From positions 8,365,959 to 8,429,958 of the forward strand of contig NC_033622.1 in NCBI RefSeq assembly GCF_001540865.1: 64,000 nucleotides of DNA. Direction: 5' to 3'. The position numbers and the translations under genes were made by a program. Below are positions 25,627-37,951 of the stretch, in pieces (position 1 is the first letter of the stretch; every line of letters starts with the position of its first letter). Under the pieces are notes generated by a model. That model was not told the DNA's origin. It saw only the letters and a list, made by a program, of their open reading frames with translations, and did no database searches. This DNA is from Ananas comosus (taxonomy: Eukaryota > Streptophyta > Magnoliopsida > Poales > Bromeliaceae).

Positions 25627-26642
25627 TGTTACGCTCCGGGATCCGGCCTAGGCCCGTCCGGTGCGTGCCCAGACCCGTCATATGCCTATTCATATAAGGC
25701 GTCTACAATAATAGCGAATAAATGAAAAATAAATAGAGCATATCTAGAGATATCAGAGCAAGTATACAGCTAGGTTCTAACAACAGGTAGAAACAAAGGA
25801 AACTAAATCACTAAGGCAAAACGTAAAATAATACATCATAATTCTCAAGCTACATATAGGGGGTGGTCTTTACAAAATGGTACAAGTCTCTCAACCTCTC
25901 CAAACAAAACTCAGAAGAGAGGTAGACCACCTATCGTCGAATTCCTCACTAGCTAACTCGAGGCGATTCCTTTCTGTAAGGAGCGAGATTTTGGCAGTGT
26001 AGCTAAACTCTCAGTTGACGATGTTTTTGTGTGTATTTTAAGTACAAAAGCACTCACCAAGTTTCGGGAGAAAATGAGTTAAAATGGAGTTGTTATGCGA
26101 GTTCCAGTATTCACTTAAAGTGAATAGTAACTCGGTTTTTCGAAGAAGCCATTGTGTGAAGTTGGCTTCTGGCGCGTATCGGACTCCGTTCATAGCGATC
26201 CAATAGCTCGTTTCGACCGGTTCAGCTGTTCTGGAACTAATGGCGCTGATGGATTTTGAGTTTGACGCATGGATTTTGAGAAATCGAAAAATACATGTTT
26301 TATATGTATTTGTGCGTAGTTTCTTCTGTTGGAGAGAGAAAGCCGATTTCGTTGCGAATCCGTGATCGATCAAGGTGAACCGAAATCGTAGGCTTGTTGT
26401 CTCCGTCGTGCTGATCGCACTGGTGCGATCCGTTCACAAATCTGACAGACGGATTTGCGGGGATCGCGTGTTGATAGAGGAGAGGTCGGTGAGGGAGAAA
26501 CGGTATTTTCGCAAAAGTTACAACATTTTATGCACCGTTTGCGTGAAATCGCACGTAGAGGTGTTTTTGCGCGTTTGACACGCGCTGTGAGCGACTCAGT
26601 ATTAAATACTGAAGTTTGATGGGCTTTTTCGCAATTTGCACC

Positions 26643-26654
26643 TTATATATATAG
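26643..26654 (+). promoter_or_regulatory. TATA-like element of the B LTR
   Basis: TTATATATATAG lies shortly before a CTAGGGTTTTC stretch and the GC-rich leader. It is the only strong TATA-like site upstream of that leader. Confidence 0.5.
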
Positions 26655-27490
26655 TGTATCTAGGGTTTTCTACCTTGAAACCTAACCCTAGCCATCCCTA
26701 GCTTACCCTAGTCGCCCCAGCCACCTTCACCTCGCTCCCCTACCTCGGCAGCGGGCGGCTGAGCCCCGGCCGCCGCCGAGCCATTGTTTTCCTCCCTCTC
26801 CATCTCTCTCTCCTTCCACCTTTCTTCATCTCCGGTTAGGGGCAAGCCCGAGGTTGCTCTCCTCTCTGGCGCTTCCCCTGGAGCCCCGGCGACCTTCCCC
26901 GTTGGCCGCCGCCGCCGCCTCGACCAGCTGCAGCTTTCCAGCACGAACCTAGGCCGAGGCAAGCCTGCGGTCCTTCCCGCGCTGCCGCCGCTTAGTGCCG
27001 CCCCGGCGACGACCCCCGAGACCCTCCGGCACCCCGCCACCAGCCGGAGAAGCCGTCATCGCCGCCGCACGCCTTGGGCGCCGCCGCCCAGGTCTGCAGA
27101 ACGAGCCAAACTCGGCGAGGTCGCGCCCGAGCCGCAGGCTGCATCTGACGTCGCCCGCCGCCTCCTCCTCCTTCTCCGGCCTCTAGGGACCTGCCGCCGC
27201 TGTCCCCGACCGGCCCCGGCCATCGCCGTCGCTGGGAGGAGCCGCTGGACCCGTGCCCTAGCTTGTGCGCGCTTGGTTCTCTCCACCGCCGCCGCCGCCA
27301 CTTCCAGTTGCCACCTGAGGTGAGCATCATGTTCCTCACCTCCCCCGCACCCATCCCTAGCCCGCGCGCGCCTCGCCGTGCCGCCGTAAGCCGGCCGGAC
27401 CAAGCTTGCTCCGGCCAAGCCCGAAATAGGGCTTTACTTAGGTTGTTTACTGTTCTGAGCTATCTAAGGCTCCCCGATCTCTCCGGAAGG

Positions 27491-27708
27491 GAGCACGATG
27501 ATCGTGGCAAATTGTTGATCATCGTTCTCACCTTAGATTCTGTCAGGGAGACTCCGTTCCACTATTTCGGCGGTGTCGACCCTGTAGAGCCTTTTTTTTT
27601 GCTGTTGTTTTAGGTTTGCACGCATTTTTTCGGCGATCCGAGGTTGTTCCGATGCCTCCGGAGGTGAGCACGGTGATCGTTGGTCAGTGCTGATCATAGT
27701 GCTCACCT
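27491..27708 (+). repeat. Two hairpin-forming repeats in the B leader
   Basis: Hairpin 1: GAGCACGATGATC (27491-27503) pairs with GATCATCGTTCTC (27517-27529), 12 of 13. Hairpin 2: AGGTGAGCAC..GTGATC (from 27662) pairs with GATCAT..GTGCTCACCT (to 27708). Both share the GAGCAC-GTGATC theme, and both exist in the minus-strand B LTR at 2590-2628 and 2419-2458. Confidence 0.65.
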
Positions 27709-30105
27709 TACTTTGGATCAACAGAGTCCGGTTAGTTCTGTTCGGGGCGATTTTCCCCAACTGCGTGCTGTTCGCAGAACTTCGGGTTGCTCCTGCGCCT
27801 CCCACAGTGAGCCGTTGTGCTCCGGATCGTGAGCACGGCCTCTAGCACTTCGAGACCTGTCAGTGCGTGTCTCGACAGACCTTGAAAGTCCTCGGTTTGC
27901 GTGAACAAGCCACTTGATCGCCCAAATTACATAAAATATTAGGATTTTAAGTAATTAGAGGGGCTTTTGTGCAATTGTGCACCTTGGGGCCACTGTGGGT
28001 AGTGTGTATTAGTGTGTGGTGACCTCTGGACTGATTGTCCATGATCCGATAGCCTTCGTGGAAATCGAAGAGTCGATTTTCGATGTGTTTTACGGCGAAA
28101 TTTGCCGAAAGAACGCGATTTCAGTTCGGATATCTTCCGACGCGGTTTGGTTGTACTGTAAATTGTCGCTGAGCCTTGTTGGCTGGTCACCATCATCATT
28201 TTGTGGGTTCGGTGATGATGGGTGAGCGACGGTGGGTTCCGGTATCGAAATAGACACTTCCGGGAATCCGTATTCGTACAATTATTCAGCGATAATTGTG
28301 TAGTGGTGTTATCTTGTGTTTGCTGCCAAGACATCCAAACAGGAGTGTTTTGTGGCAGCAGGTGACTCGTGGCACGAGTCGGTGAGTTTCGGGACACTTA
28401 GTGGGTCTCGATGGCGTCCCGGTGTGGTTTTTGGGACTTCCTGTGAGTTACGGTGATAGGTGTTGGGAAAACCGATTCGGGGACTTGTGTGGGGGTTTGT
28501 GAGTCTCGTGTTTTGGGTTAGTGGGTTGGACACTGACCTTGTGGATCTTCTTAGGTCCGGTTGACTCCTTGCGTACCCAGTGTTCCAGCGCGACACTGAC
28601 AGGTGGGTGCTTTGAGCTGGTAGTCGGTGAGATCGTTTCACCCTTCCTCTGTTCTTTCATATCAGTATCGTAGTCTCTACAGGTCAGTTGATTGTTTATC
28701 GTTTGTTTATCGTATCTCATTGATTGCATTTGGATAGTTGTGGATAGACATGTAGAGCAGGTTGCATATATATTGTATCTCTATGGACCTTCGGTCCAGG
28801 CAACACATCGACTCCTTTGTCGTGTGTTTCGATCTGGTTGATCGTGGTTCGGCATTGTACGCCCTTGCACCTGGCTTCGGCCATGGCACCGGTCTCTTTT
28901 TGCCGATTTTCTTTTGAGTATATCAGCATGATTTAGTCACAGCATTGTGTATTCTAGACACCAAGTTGGTTTCGCCACCAACCAAGGGGTGTACGTATCC
29001 GGATAGGTCGTCGGTGACGCATGAATAAGTTGACAGTGTTTGCTCTGTGACAGGCAACACTTGAGGTCTGTGGACCAATATAGCAGCATCAGATTGGGTT
29101 TGATTTCGAACTATTTACCCTTGAGGTATCCGTTCAGTTGAGTTTTTATTATAGTAGTAGTTGCGTTCTTGCTCAGTTATTATCCTGTTGCTATTACTAC
29201 TGTAGTTGCTCTTATATCATATCCTGTTCATACCTGTTGTTCTATCTCCTTTGGTTTTCGGTGATTACGGCTTGCCTTCGTGGCTCTGTCGTACCCACTG
29301 GGAAACCATGATTGCGGTTTCTTACCCCCATTCCCCCCCAGGTGACATGGACGAGGAGTTGGTTTTTGGGTTCGACGGGAGGACGATCTAGCTAGTTGGC
29401 AGTAGCGACCGTCACACTGGTTATATTTCATTCCTGCTCTTAGTAGTTGTTAATAGTAAATGGTTCAATTAGATGATCATTACTGATGTTTGAATGTTTG
29501 AATGAGTTGGTTTTCCTCCTATGCATGAGATTGTGGATCTGAGATTAGAGATTTGCGGATTCTTGGTTTTGGTTTTATGGATAGTTGATTATCGATTTAT
29601 ATATTTACGGATTTATACATTGTGATTTTCTACCCCTCGAGGTAGTCGATTTTCAAAATAGAGTTTCCATGTGGGAAACAGTTTTCAAAAGATTTTTGAA
29701 TTAGTTTTCGTGAATGTTTGAATTAGAGTTTTAAAAGCAAAGCTTCTGGGTGGGGAGCACTTTTAATAGGATGACTGTTGTATTGTGCATTGCATCATCC
29801 AGTGCCTAAGGAGTGCTTAGAGGCATGCATCATCTCTAAGGATTGCTAGCTGTACGGAAATGCATGGCATGATGATTGTTGATTGGTAAATGTAGATTGT
29901 GGTTGAGATCCTGTTGTACAGTTGATATGCCGTACAAATACAAAGGAGACTCTGTCCGAGTGGATAGAGGAACTTTGTATTTGTGGCGGGTCTGTACGTC
30001 ACGTGGGCTAGGTTGAAAAAAAAAATTTGGCACGTTTTCCGCAACTCTGGTTTCAAAGATTGAAAAAGGCTTTTAAAATTGGCCCCGGGGCGTGACAGCT
30101 TAAAA

Positions 30106-30117
30106 TGGTATCAGAGC
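30106..30117 (+). promoter_or_regulatory. Primer-binding site of element B
   Basis: TGGTATCAGAGC, complementary to plant initiator tRNA-Met, lies 8 bp after the LTR end. Confidence 0.85.
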
Positions 30118-30368
30118 GTGAAACAACTACAACTACATTTGCAAGTTTTCTAACTGAACCACTGGTTAGGTTGACCATAGGAGGACCATAAGATTTTAAG
30201 CACGTACGAGCGCGGGGTATTCGAGATTTAGTCTTGAGGTTATCGAGCTAGGAGGCTCGAAGGTTGATCTGTGTTGATTACCTCGTGTTTCTTGTGTTGC
30301 AGGTTATGGCATGTACTTGTTTTGGTGTTAGGAGTGGGGGCATTGAGGAGACTAGCTCTGAGCAGTGA

Positions 30369-33232
30369 TGTCACGCCCCGGGACCCGGCATAAGCCGCCC
30401 CAGTGCGTGCCTAGACCCGCCATATGCCTGCACATATAAGGCGTCTACAACAATAGCGAATAAAAGAACAAGAAACCGAGAGTATCTAGAGATATCAGAG
30501 CAGTATACAGCTAGGTTCTATCAACAAATAGAGTCAACAGAAACAAAACCACTACAGTAAGAAGTAAACTTAATACAACATAAATCTCAAGATACAAGTA
30601 TGGGGTGGTCTCTACAAAGCGGTACAAGTCTCTCTCAACCTCTCCAAAAAAAAAGACTCAAAAGAGAGGTGAACCACCTATCGCCGAACCCTTCGCAAGC
30701 TAACTCGAGGCGATACCTTTCCCGCGATCCCTAGCCTCTCCTGGAGTGGAAGGCTCTGAAAGAAATAATAAAACAGGGGGGGTGAGAACTATAATTTATA
30801 GTTTACAGTGGGCAATTACTGACCTGAGCAAAATGCACCACTAGGCCTAAAACATAAGCAGATATGGATAATAATAACTGCAAAAAAAAAAAGCATATAA
30901 GAAATGTTATACTACTATGCCACAAATATACATGATATGAATATGGAGTACATCTACTCTATCATGATCCAATATACTAAAACATGTCTAGTATGCTCTA
31001 TCACGGCACCCAAATATACTAAAATGCAATAAGCAATACTAGAAAGTATACTACAAGTCCAAGTATCTAATACATATCTAGTATGCACTATCATAGTAAC
31101 CAAGTATACTATATGTCCCAATGTCCACTGAATCCAACTAGGATTTACTATCAAGTAGTGATCATTACATAAACGACTCCGTGTCGATTTTCATTTCCAA
31201 TTAAGGACCTACACAAGGTAGTCCAGCTTGTGCCGCCTAGCTGCCGGTGGTAGTACCAATATTCCCCCTCGAGGAACGGGACTGTCCCACACGACCCTAC
31301 AGGTGCCTCGCCGCCTAGCTGCCCGTGGTAGCACATCATCCCAAGCTGGAATAAGGCTGTCCCACGCGACCCTACAGGTCTCATTCCCGCACGCGTGAAC
31401 TGCGTTGCAAAAAAGCCAACTCCGGAGTGCCGGTTTGTAGGGAGCAACCCTCACAGGCATGTGAGAATGAGCACAAATGGCAAGCAAGCAAAGTCATCGT
31501 CTCAACGATCCGGTCATCATGGCTCTACCATGGAAATGATCGCTAGCAACTCATAGGTCTAGTCCAATGTCCCAATTGAAGGTTTAACCATTCATTATAT
31601 CCAATGCCCCTTTATGGCATTATATCACACTATGCGAAAATCTTGTTCTAACGCTAATGCCACTTTATGACATTAGGTTTACTAAGTCCACACATATTCC
31701 AAGCCTAATGCCCCTTTATGACATTAGCTTGCTAAGTCCATATCTAGTCCAAGCCTAATGCCCCTTTATGACATTAGCTTACAATACCAACCCCAAGCCC
31801 AATGTCTCTTTATGACATTAGCTTACTATACCAACTCCAAGACCACTGTCTCTTTATGGCATTAGCTTACTATACCAACTCCAAGCCCACTGTCTCTTTA
31901 TGACATTAGCTTACTATATAAAGCATGAGTCTAAGTCCAAGAATGCAATGCACTTGTCATTTTTACTATATGAAACATGATCCAAAATTCACACATAGGA
32001 GTGCCATCCATAGGCTTGACCCAACATGCAAACTCTCTACTACATAGAGGTCCAAAAATACATTATACATAACATGTGCACTTTAAGCATTCTAAAATTC
32101 ACAAATAATCTATTTTGTATGAATATGCATGTATCTTCATTTTATGATAAGTAAAAACCATTATAAGGATGATTTATCCCGTTTTGGTGAGGTCAAACCC
32201 ACCAAGTCTCCTCGCAACCCTTCGTTTGCGCCGACGAAGGTGCCCACAAGCCTCCTAGCTCCCTAAAGGTTAAACTAGGAGTGTTACACAAACGTTACGA
32301 ACAACAAATAGGTTAAACATTAACTAACTCGACAAAAGGGCACAAAACTCACCTAGAATGGTGAAAATCCTTCCCAATCTCCAAATGGGAGCAAGAACCT
32401 TTCAAATCCAATCTAAGTGAAGGTTCTACACCTATCAAATAAGTTCCAAAAGTCTCTAATCAAAAATCCCCATTTTTAAACCCTAAGTCCTCAAATCTAG
32501 GGTTTCATCTCAAGAATCAACCAAATTATGGATCAAAGGAGGTAAACAAGCTACTAACCTCATTAGAAGCTCCTCAAGACCCAAGAAACAAGTTAGGGTT
32601 GAACTCCTTCCCTCAAACAAGCTCCAATCACCAAGCCAAGGCTTCTCCCATGGTGGTAATGGCATCAAAATGCAAAAGGAGCAAAAAGAAGGGTTTAGTC
32701 CATTAAAATCTAAGCAAAAATGGAAGGAAATCCAAAAGGGAAGAAAGAGAAGCTCCCCTACCTTGATCTCCCCTATTCTCAGCACAGGGGGAGCTCCAAG
32801 GGGCGTGGGTTGCATATATAGAGTTGCTACAATAGCAAAAACACCCCTGAGAAAAAGTAGTCTGCGGGCTGCATTGTGTACCGGTGGTACACGAGAAAGT
32901 GTACCGATACAAAACCCTGTACGGGCAAACCCGAGCCTCGGGTTTGCAGAAAACAGCCATCTGTACCAGTACAACCATCAAGGTGTACCGGTACAAAATG
33001 TGTTCCGGTACCACCATCAAGGCTGTATCGGTACACAGCCCTGCTGAGGCTAACCTGAGAGCAGACCAAAAATTCTTTTTTTTGGGTTTTGGTGCAAAGT
33101 TTTAAACCACAAATCTCGGGATACGAGCCATAGGTCGGAACACTGTCAACGACCCTCCAGAATATCTGGAAAAACTCCGATCACAGATCAAACACTCGAA
33201 CCTTGCAATTTGCAAAGGTCCAGTGTGCTACA
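30369..33232 (-). mobile_element. A-family solo LTR (minus) with TACCGGTAC-type array, inside B
   Basis: On the minus strand TGTAGCACACTGGACC (end at 33232) to CCGGGGCGTGACA (30369), 2864 bp. AGTGA flanks it at 30364-30368 and 33233-33237. Unlike the other A LTRs, its array (about 32879-33045) is of the TACCGGTAC type. About 44-bp tandem repeats with CTTTATGACATTAGCTTACT occupy about 31660-31915. The open frames at 32510-33105 lie across leader and array and are not credible genes. Confidence 0.88.
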
Positions 33233-33645
33233 AGTGAGGTATCGACAGGTTGCTATTGCTACTGTTATCGCCCCACCTCCAACACAGGACATGAAAATCT
33301 TGGCTGGTCAATCCGCAGGCATAGGGTTCACTCTTCTAAGCTATGTTAGATGATTCTGCTGGTGGAGTTACCAAGGCGGCTGTTTCGACCTTTGTGGGTT
33401 CCTGGTCAGTGTGGTGTGTGTCGGATCTGGCTTTTGTACAGTCGTGATGTTTGATCTCTGTTCATGCATTCTAGTACATTATAGGGTCATTGATTGGCTT
33501 AGTTTTGTGTCACGTCTCCAACCTTCTGTTGGCGACGGATCTGCGGGTATTTTACCTTTCTTTCGATAAGTACGTTGGCTGCAGACAACGTAGTGTTGAA
33601 AGTTAGGACAAGATACCTTACCCTTATTGGGGAATATCTGGATTG

Positions 33646-33843
33646 GGTCGAGATCCTGTTGTACAGTTGGTACGTCGTGCAAATACAAAGGAGACTCTGT
33701 CCGAGTGGACAGAGAAACTTTGTATTTGTGACGGGTCTGTATGTCACGTGGGCCAGGTTGAAAAAAAAAAAAATGGCACGTTTGCTGCAACTCTGGTTTC
33801 AAAGATTGAAAAAGGCTTTTAAAATTGGCCTCGGGGCGTGACA
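33646..33843 (+). mobile_element. Truncated 3' LTR of element B
   Basis: The last ~200 bp of the B LTR, collinear with 29900-30097, ending GGGGCGTGACA. It follows the B internal region directly. Confidence 0.75.
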
Positions 33844-34456
33844 CTTTCCCGCGATCCCGAGCCTCTCCCGGGGTGGAAGGCTCTGAAAGAAAACATGAAA
33901 CAGGGGCCGTGAGAACTATAATTTATAGTTCCCAGTGGGCAATATAATTTATAGTTCCCAGTGGGCAATTATTGACCTGAACAAAATGCACCATCAGGCC
34001 CAAAAGTATAAGTAGGTAAAGGAACTACTAGTAAACTGCAAATAGGAAAAGCATGTAATGAAATGCTAATCTATAATGCCGCAATGTCACATGATGTCAA
34101 CGTAGTGTACATCTACCCCATCATGATCCAATATACCAATACATGATTAATATGCTTTATTATGGCCACCAAGTATACTATTATGCGAAAGCAATAGTAC
34201 ATGTCCCAATGTCCACTAAATCTAACTACGATATACTATCAAGTAGTCATTGTCATAAAGTTGTTTAATGTTCTCGTTCAATCTCATTTAGGCCCTACAC
34301 GTGTGTAGTCTAGCTTGTGCCGCCTAGCTGCCTGTGGTAGCTCATCATTCCACGCTAGGAATGAGGCTGTCCCACACGACCCTACAGGTGTCTCACCGCC
34401 TAGCTGCCTGTGGTAGCTTATCATCCCGTGCTGGGAATGAGGCTGTCCCACACGAC

Positions 34457-36972
34457 TGTAACACACTGGACCTTTGCAAATTGCGAGGTTCGAGTGTTTG
34501 GATGTATTCCGAACTTTTCCACACTTGGTGGAGGGCCGTCGATGGTATACCGGTCTAAAAGTTCGATCTCGAGAGTTTTGGACAAGTCCTGAGAGTTTTT
34601 ACTCTCGGGGACCGGTCCCTGGAAGGAGAGACCGGTTCCCCCAGTGAGCAGTGCTGCGGCAGCTCTGAGGCAACCGGTCCCTGGCAGGCGAGACCGGTTC
34701 CCGAGCGCGTTCTCGCAGTGAGAGACCGGTCCCGCGCAGGGAGAGACCGGTTCCCGAACGCTGGATTTTCGGGTTCGCAGCGAGAGACCGGTCCCTGCTG
34801 GGGAGAGACCGGTCCCTCTGGGCGGAAACTGCCCAGTTCGGGCTGATGTAAATTGGACTTTTTGAGGGGCCTAGCTGGATTTTGTTACAAGAGAAGGCTT
34901 ATATGGCCACTTCTCCTTCTCCTCTTCTCACTTCACCATTTCTTTTGCTTCTAGAGAGAAAAAGGGAAGGAGAAGAAGGAGAAGAAGAGGAGAAGAGCTT
35001 GCATAGAGGCCTTGGAGCATCACCTTCTTCCTCATTTCTCACCTTTGGTGACTTTGCACTTGCGGTTGGAGCTTTGTGAAGGATCAAACCTCAACCCTAC
35101 TTGGTTTTGAGCTTGGATTGGGGCTTCTCTTGAGGTTGGTAGCTTATAATCCCCATTTAATGCATGTATTTCTAGGTTTTACTAGATGAAACCCTAGATT
35201 TTGGGATTTAGGGTTTATTTTGGGGGTTTTTGGATTTGAGACTTCTTGATCTCATTTGAATGGTTTGGAACCTTTAAATAGGTTAGATTGGGAGACCTCT
35301 ACCTTCCATTTGAGGATTTGGAGAGGGTTTTCCACTTGAGGTGAGTTTTTCCCAACCCTAGCTTGAGTTGGTTAATGATTGAGCTAAGTTTTGTTCATTT
35401 GGCTCGTTTGACACATGCTTCTATACCTCTAGGGTACTAGGAGACTAGCGGATACCCTCGTGGGAGCGCACGAGGAGTTTCGTTGTCATCGGTGGGTTTG
35501 GCTTCGTGGAAAGGGGGCGAAATGGCCCCCATGCTCTTTCTACTTGTTGTAAATTATTTTTAAGTTCATTTCTATGCTAAATGGGAATTATATGAATTTT
35601 AGAGCACTTAAAATGCATGCCTTGTGTATTATGAAAATTTCCCTATATAGTAGAGCTATATGAGTAGAATGCATGCATACGGAAGGAAGTGTTTATTTTG
35701 CAAGTGAAAAATACATCTCTTATGAGGATCATGACTTGGAATATGTACCTTGGAACATAGTTGCCATGTTTTGTCATAGAGAGCAAGAGTGTCATAAAGG
35801 GGCACTTGAAACTAGTAAACTATGAAACTGCAATATAGAGACATATTGATAGGCCACTACATATCTGCTATATTCCATGTTAGAGACATGATGACATAGG
35901 GATAGGCCATTGAGATACTTGACACATTCCATGTTATTAGACATGAGGACTTGGTACTTGCGACGGATCGTTTGACTACTTGCCATTGTGCTCATTCGCA
36001 CATGCTTGTGAGGGTCGCTCCCTACAAGCCGGCACTCCGGAGATGGCCATCGCGATTCATATTCGCCGTGCGGGATTGGGCGCCGAAGTGGATTGCCGTG
36101 GGCCAGGCTCATTCCTAGGGTGGGGATGATGACTACCACGGGGCCATTAGGCTCGGCACCGGCCAGACAGCCTACGGGTGGGTCTCAGGGCCATAGACAG
36201 CCTTCGGGTGGGTCTCTTCAGATTGGACTTTATATATCCATTATGACATGTGGACAGATGATGACTTAGTGTACTACTTGGACATTGATTAGAATAGTAA
36301 ACAACGGAACTTTACTATTTCACATTGTGAACATCATGATAGTTGGAGACATTTACTTCATGCATAGTTGCTTTCATACTTATGCTATTCATGCTAAGTA
36401 GAGATATCATGTCGTAGTAGGTTACATATTTACTTACCTGTCGCCTTTCTACTTTTATAGTCACTGACATCTTTTGTAGCTTTGGGCCTTGTGGTGCATG
36501 CACTGAAGTCAGTAATTGCCCACTGGGAACTATTTTTAATAGTTCTCATGCCCTCGTTTTGTGGTTTACTTTCAGAGCTTTCGGCACCGGCGGAGGCACG
36601 GGATCGCGGCAAGGGTGTCGCGTAGCTAGCTCGGGAGAGTTTCTTTTGCGCTAGGTGGTTATTTCTTCTCCATTTTATATTTTGGGAGAGAGGGAGAGGT
36701 TTTGTACCCTGTATAGAGAGACCACCGTGTACTTTTTTTTAGCACTTGTTATGGGATCCCTCTTGTACTTACTTTATGTTTTATTTAGTGGATTTACAGT
36801 TTTAACTTTATCCCTTGTTGTAGCATTTAGACTTTTATTATGCTCTGATACTACTAGACGTCTTGTTTTATTGCTGTTATTATTGTTGTTTTTAGACGCC
36901 TTATATGTTGTAGACATATGGCGGGTCTGGGCACGCGCCGGGCGGGCCTCCGCTGGGTCCCGGGGCGTGACA
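34457..36972 (+). mobile_element. A-family solo LTR (plus), best preserved copy
   Basis: TGTAACACACTGGACC at 34457 to CCCGGGGCGTGACA at 36972, 2516 bp. ACGAC flanks it at 34452-34456 and 36973-36977. The ACCGGT array (34607-34826) has eight intact dyads. TATA-like CTTATATGG is at 34898. A purine-rich leader and telo-box-like AAACCCTAG/TAGGGTTT (35190-35213) follow. The 123-codon frame at 36655-37026 is LTR sequence without a recognisable domain. Confidence 0.9.
34607..34826 (+). promoter_or_regulatory. ACCGGT dyad array, reference copy
   Basis: Eight ACCGGT cores (GACCGGTCCC or GACCGGTTCCC) in 220 bp, separated by GAGAGA-type spacers, about 70 bp upstream of the TATA-like element. Confidence 0.65.
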
Positions 36973-37259
36973 ACGACCCTACAGGCGTCTCGATCCCGCA
37001 CGATCGAACTACGTCACAAAGGCTAACTCCGGAGTGCGGCTTGTAGGAAGCGACCCTCACAAGCATGTGCGAATGAGCACAAATGGCAAGTAAGCATAGT
37101 CATCGTCACAACGATCCGGTCATCATGGCTCAACCATGGAAATGATCGCTAGCAACTCGTAGGTCTAGTTTAATATCCCCAAGTGAAGGTTTAACCGTTC
37201 AATAATTTCAATGTCTCATGTGACCTTAGATTTACTAAGTCCATACGTATTCCAAGTCT

Positions 37260-37480
37260 AATGCCTCTTTATGGCATTAGCTTACTGCATCAATTCCAAG
37301 CCGAATATCTCTTTATGACATTAGCTTACTATACCAATTCCAAGCCCAATGTCTCTTTATGACATTAGCTTACTATACCAATACCAAGCCCAATGTCTCT
37401 TTATGATATTAGCTTACTATACCAATTCCAAGCCCAATGTCTCTTTATGACATTAGCTTACTATAACATGCATCACTCAA
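37260..37480 (-). repeat. 44-bp tandem repeats in the middle gypsy LTR
   Basis: About five units containing CTTTATGACATTAGCTTACT with a period of 44 bp. The same block is at about 54296-54520 in the right LTR. Confidence 0.7.
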
Positions 37481-37552
37481 GTCTAATGCCACTTTATGAC
37501 ATAACTGATCATCTATGTCAAGCATGAGTTTCAAATCCAAGAGTGTATAATA

Positions 37553-37951
37553 CTTGTCATATTCACTAGATGCAATATGATCCAAAGCCACAAATAAGAA
37601 TGCTATCCATAAGGCCAAGCCGAACACGAAAACTATCTACTATATAGAGGTCCAACATGCATTGTATATAACATGTGTATTTATACTTGTCATATTCACT
37701 AGATGCAACATGATCCAAAGCCACAAATAAGAATGCTATCCATAAGGCCAAGCCCAACACGAAAAGTCTCTACTATATAGAGGTCCAACATGCATTGTAT
37801 ATAACATGTGCATTTATACTTATCATATTCTCTAGATGCAACACGATCCAAGCCACAAATATGAATGCTATCCATAAGGCTAAGCCCAACACGAAAACTC
37901 TCTACTACATAGAGGTCCAACATATATTGTATATAACATGTGCATTTTAAG
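37553..37951 (-). repeat. 133-bp tandem repeats (3 units) in the middle gypsy LTR
   Basis: Units start at 37553, 37686 and 37819 (CTTGTCATATTCACTAG-like). The same three-unit array is in the right LTR from about 54596. Open frames of 60-89 codons read through these units are repeat artefacts. Confidence 0.75.

Larger units (their letters stand above)
25975..30097 (+). mobile_element. B 5' LTR (4.1 kb)
   Basis: TGTAAGGAGCGAG at 25975 to CCCCGGGGCGTGACA at 30097. A near-palindrome lies 131 bp in. A TATA-like TTATATATATAG (26643-26654) precedes a GC-rich leader (26690-27440) and two hairpin-forming repeats (27491-27529, 27662-27708). Open frames within the leader are unsupported. Confidence 0.83.
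25975..33843 (+). mobile_element. Element B: pol-less LTR element with a long 5' LTR and truncated 3' LTR
   Basis: CTTTC flanks it at 25970-25974 and 33844-33848. It comprises a 5' LTR (25975-30097, 4123 bp), PBS (30106-30117), short internal region (30098-30368 and 33238-about 33645, interrupted by an A solo LTR), and only the last ~200 bp of a 3' LTR (about 33646-33843). The intact TSD shows that the loss of the internal end and most of the 3' LTR happened after insertion. The deletion joint shares GAGATCCTGTTGTACAGTTG with the LTR, suggesting a microhomology-type event. No coding sequence was found. Confidence 0.85.

Noticed and set aside
26784..27613. ORFs of 116-179 codons resembling a GC-rich plant first exon
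   Set aside because: This is the plus-strand B LTR leader; the reading frames are not kept in the B copy at 2690-3460.
32510..33105. Overlapping ORFs with repeated VPVQ/YRYT patterns
   Set aside because: They translate the TACCGGTAC dyad array and leader of an A LTR.
36655..37026. A 123-codon frame near the end of an A LTR
   Set aside because: It spans the LTR end into flanking LTR sequence, has no domain and is broken in the other A LTRs.
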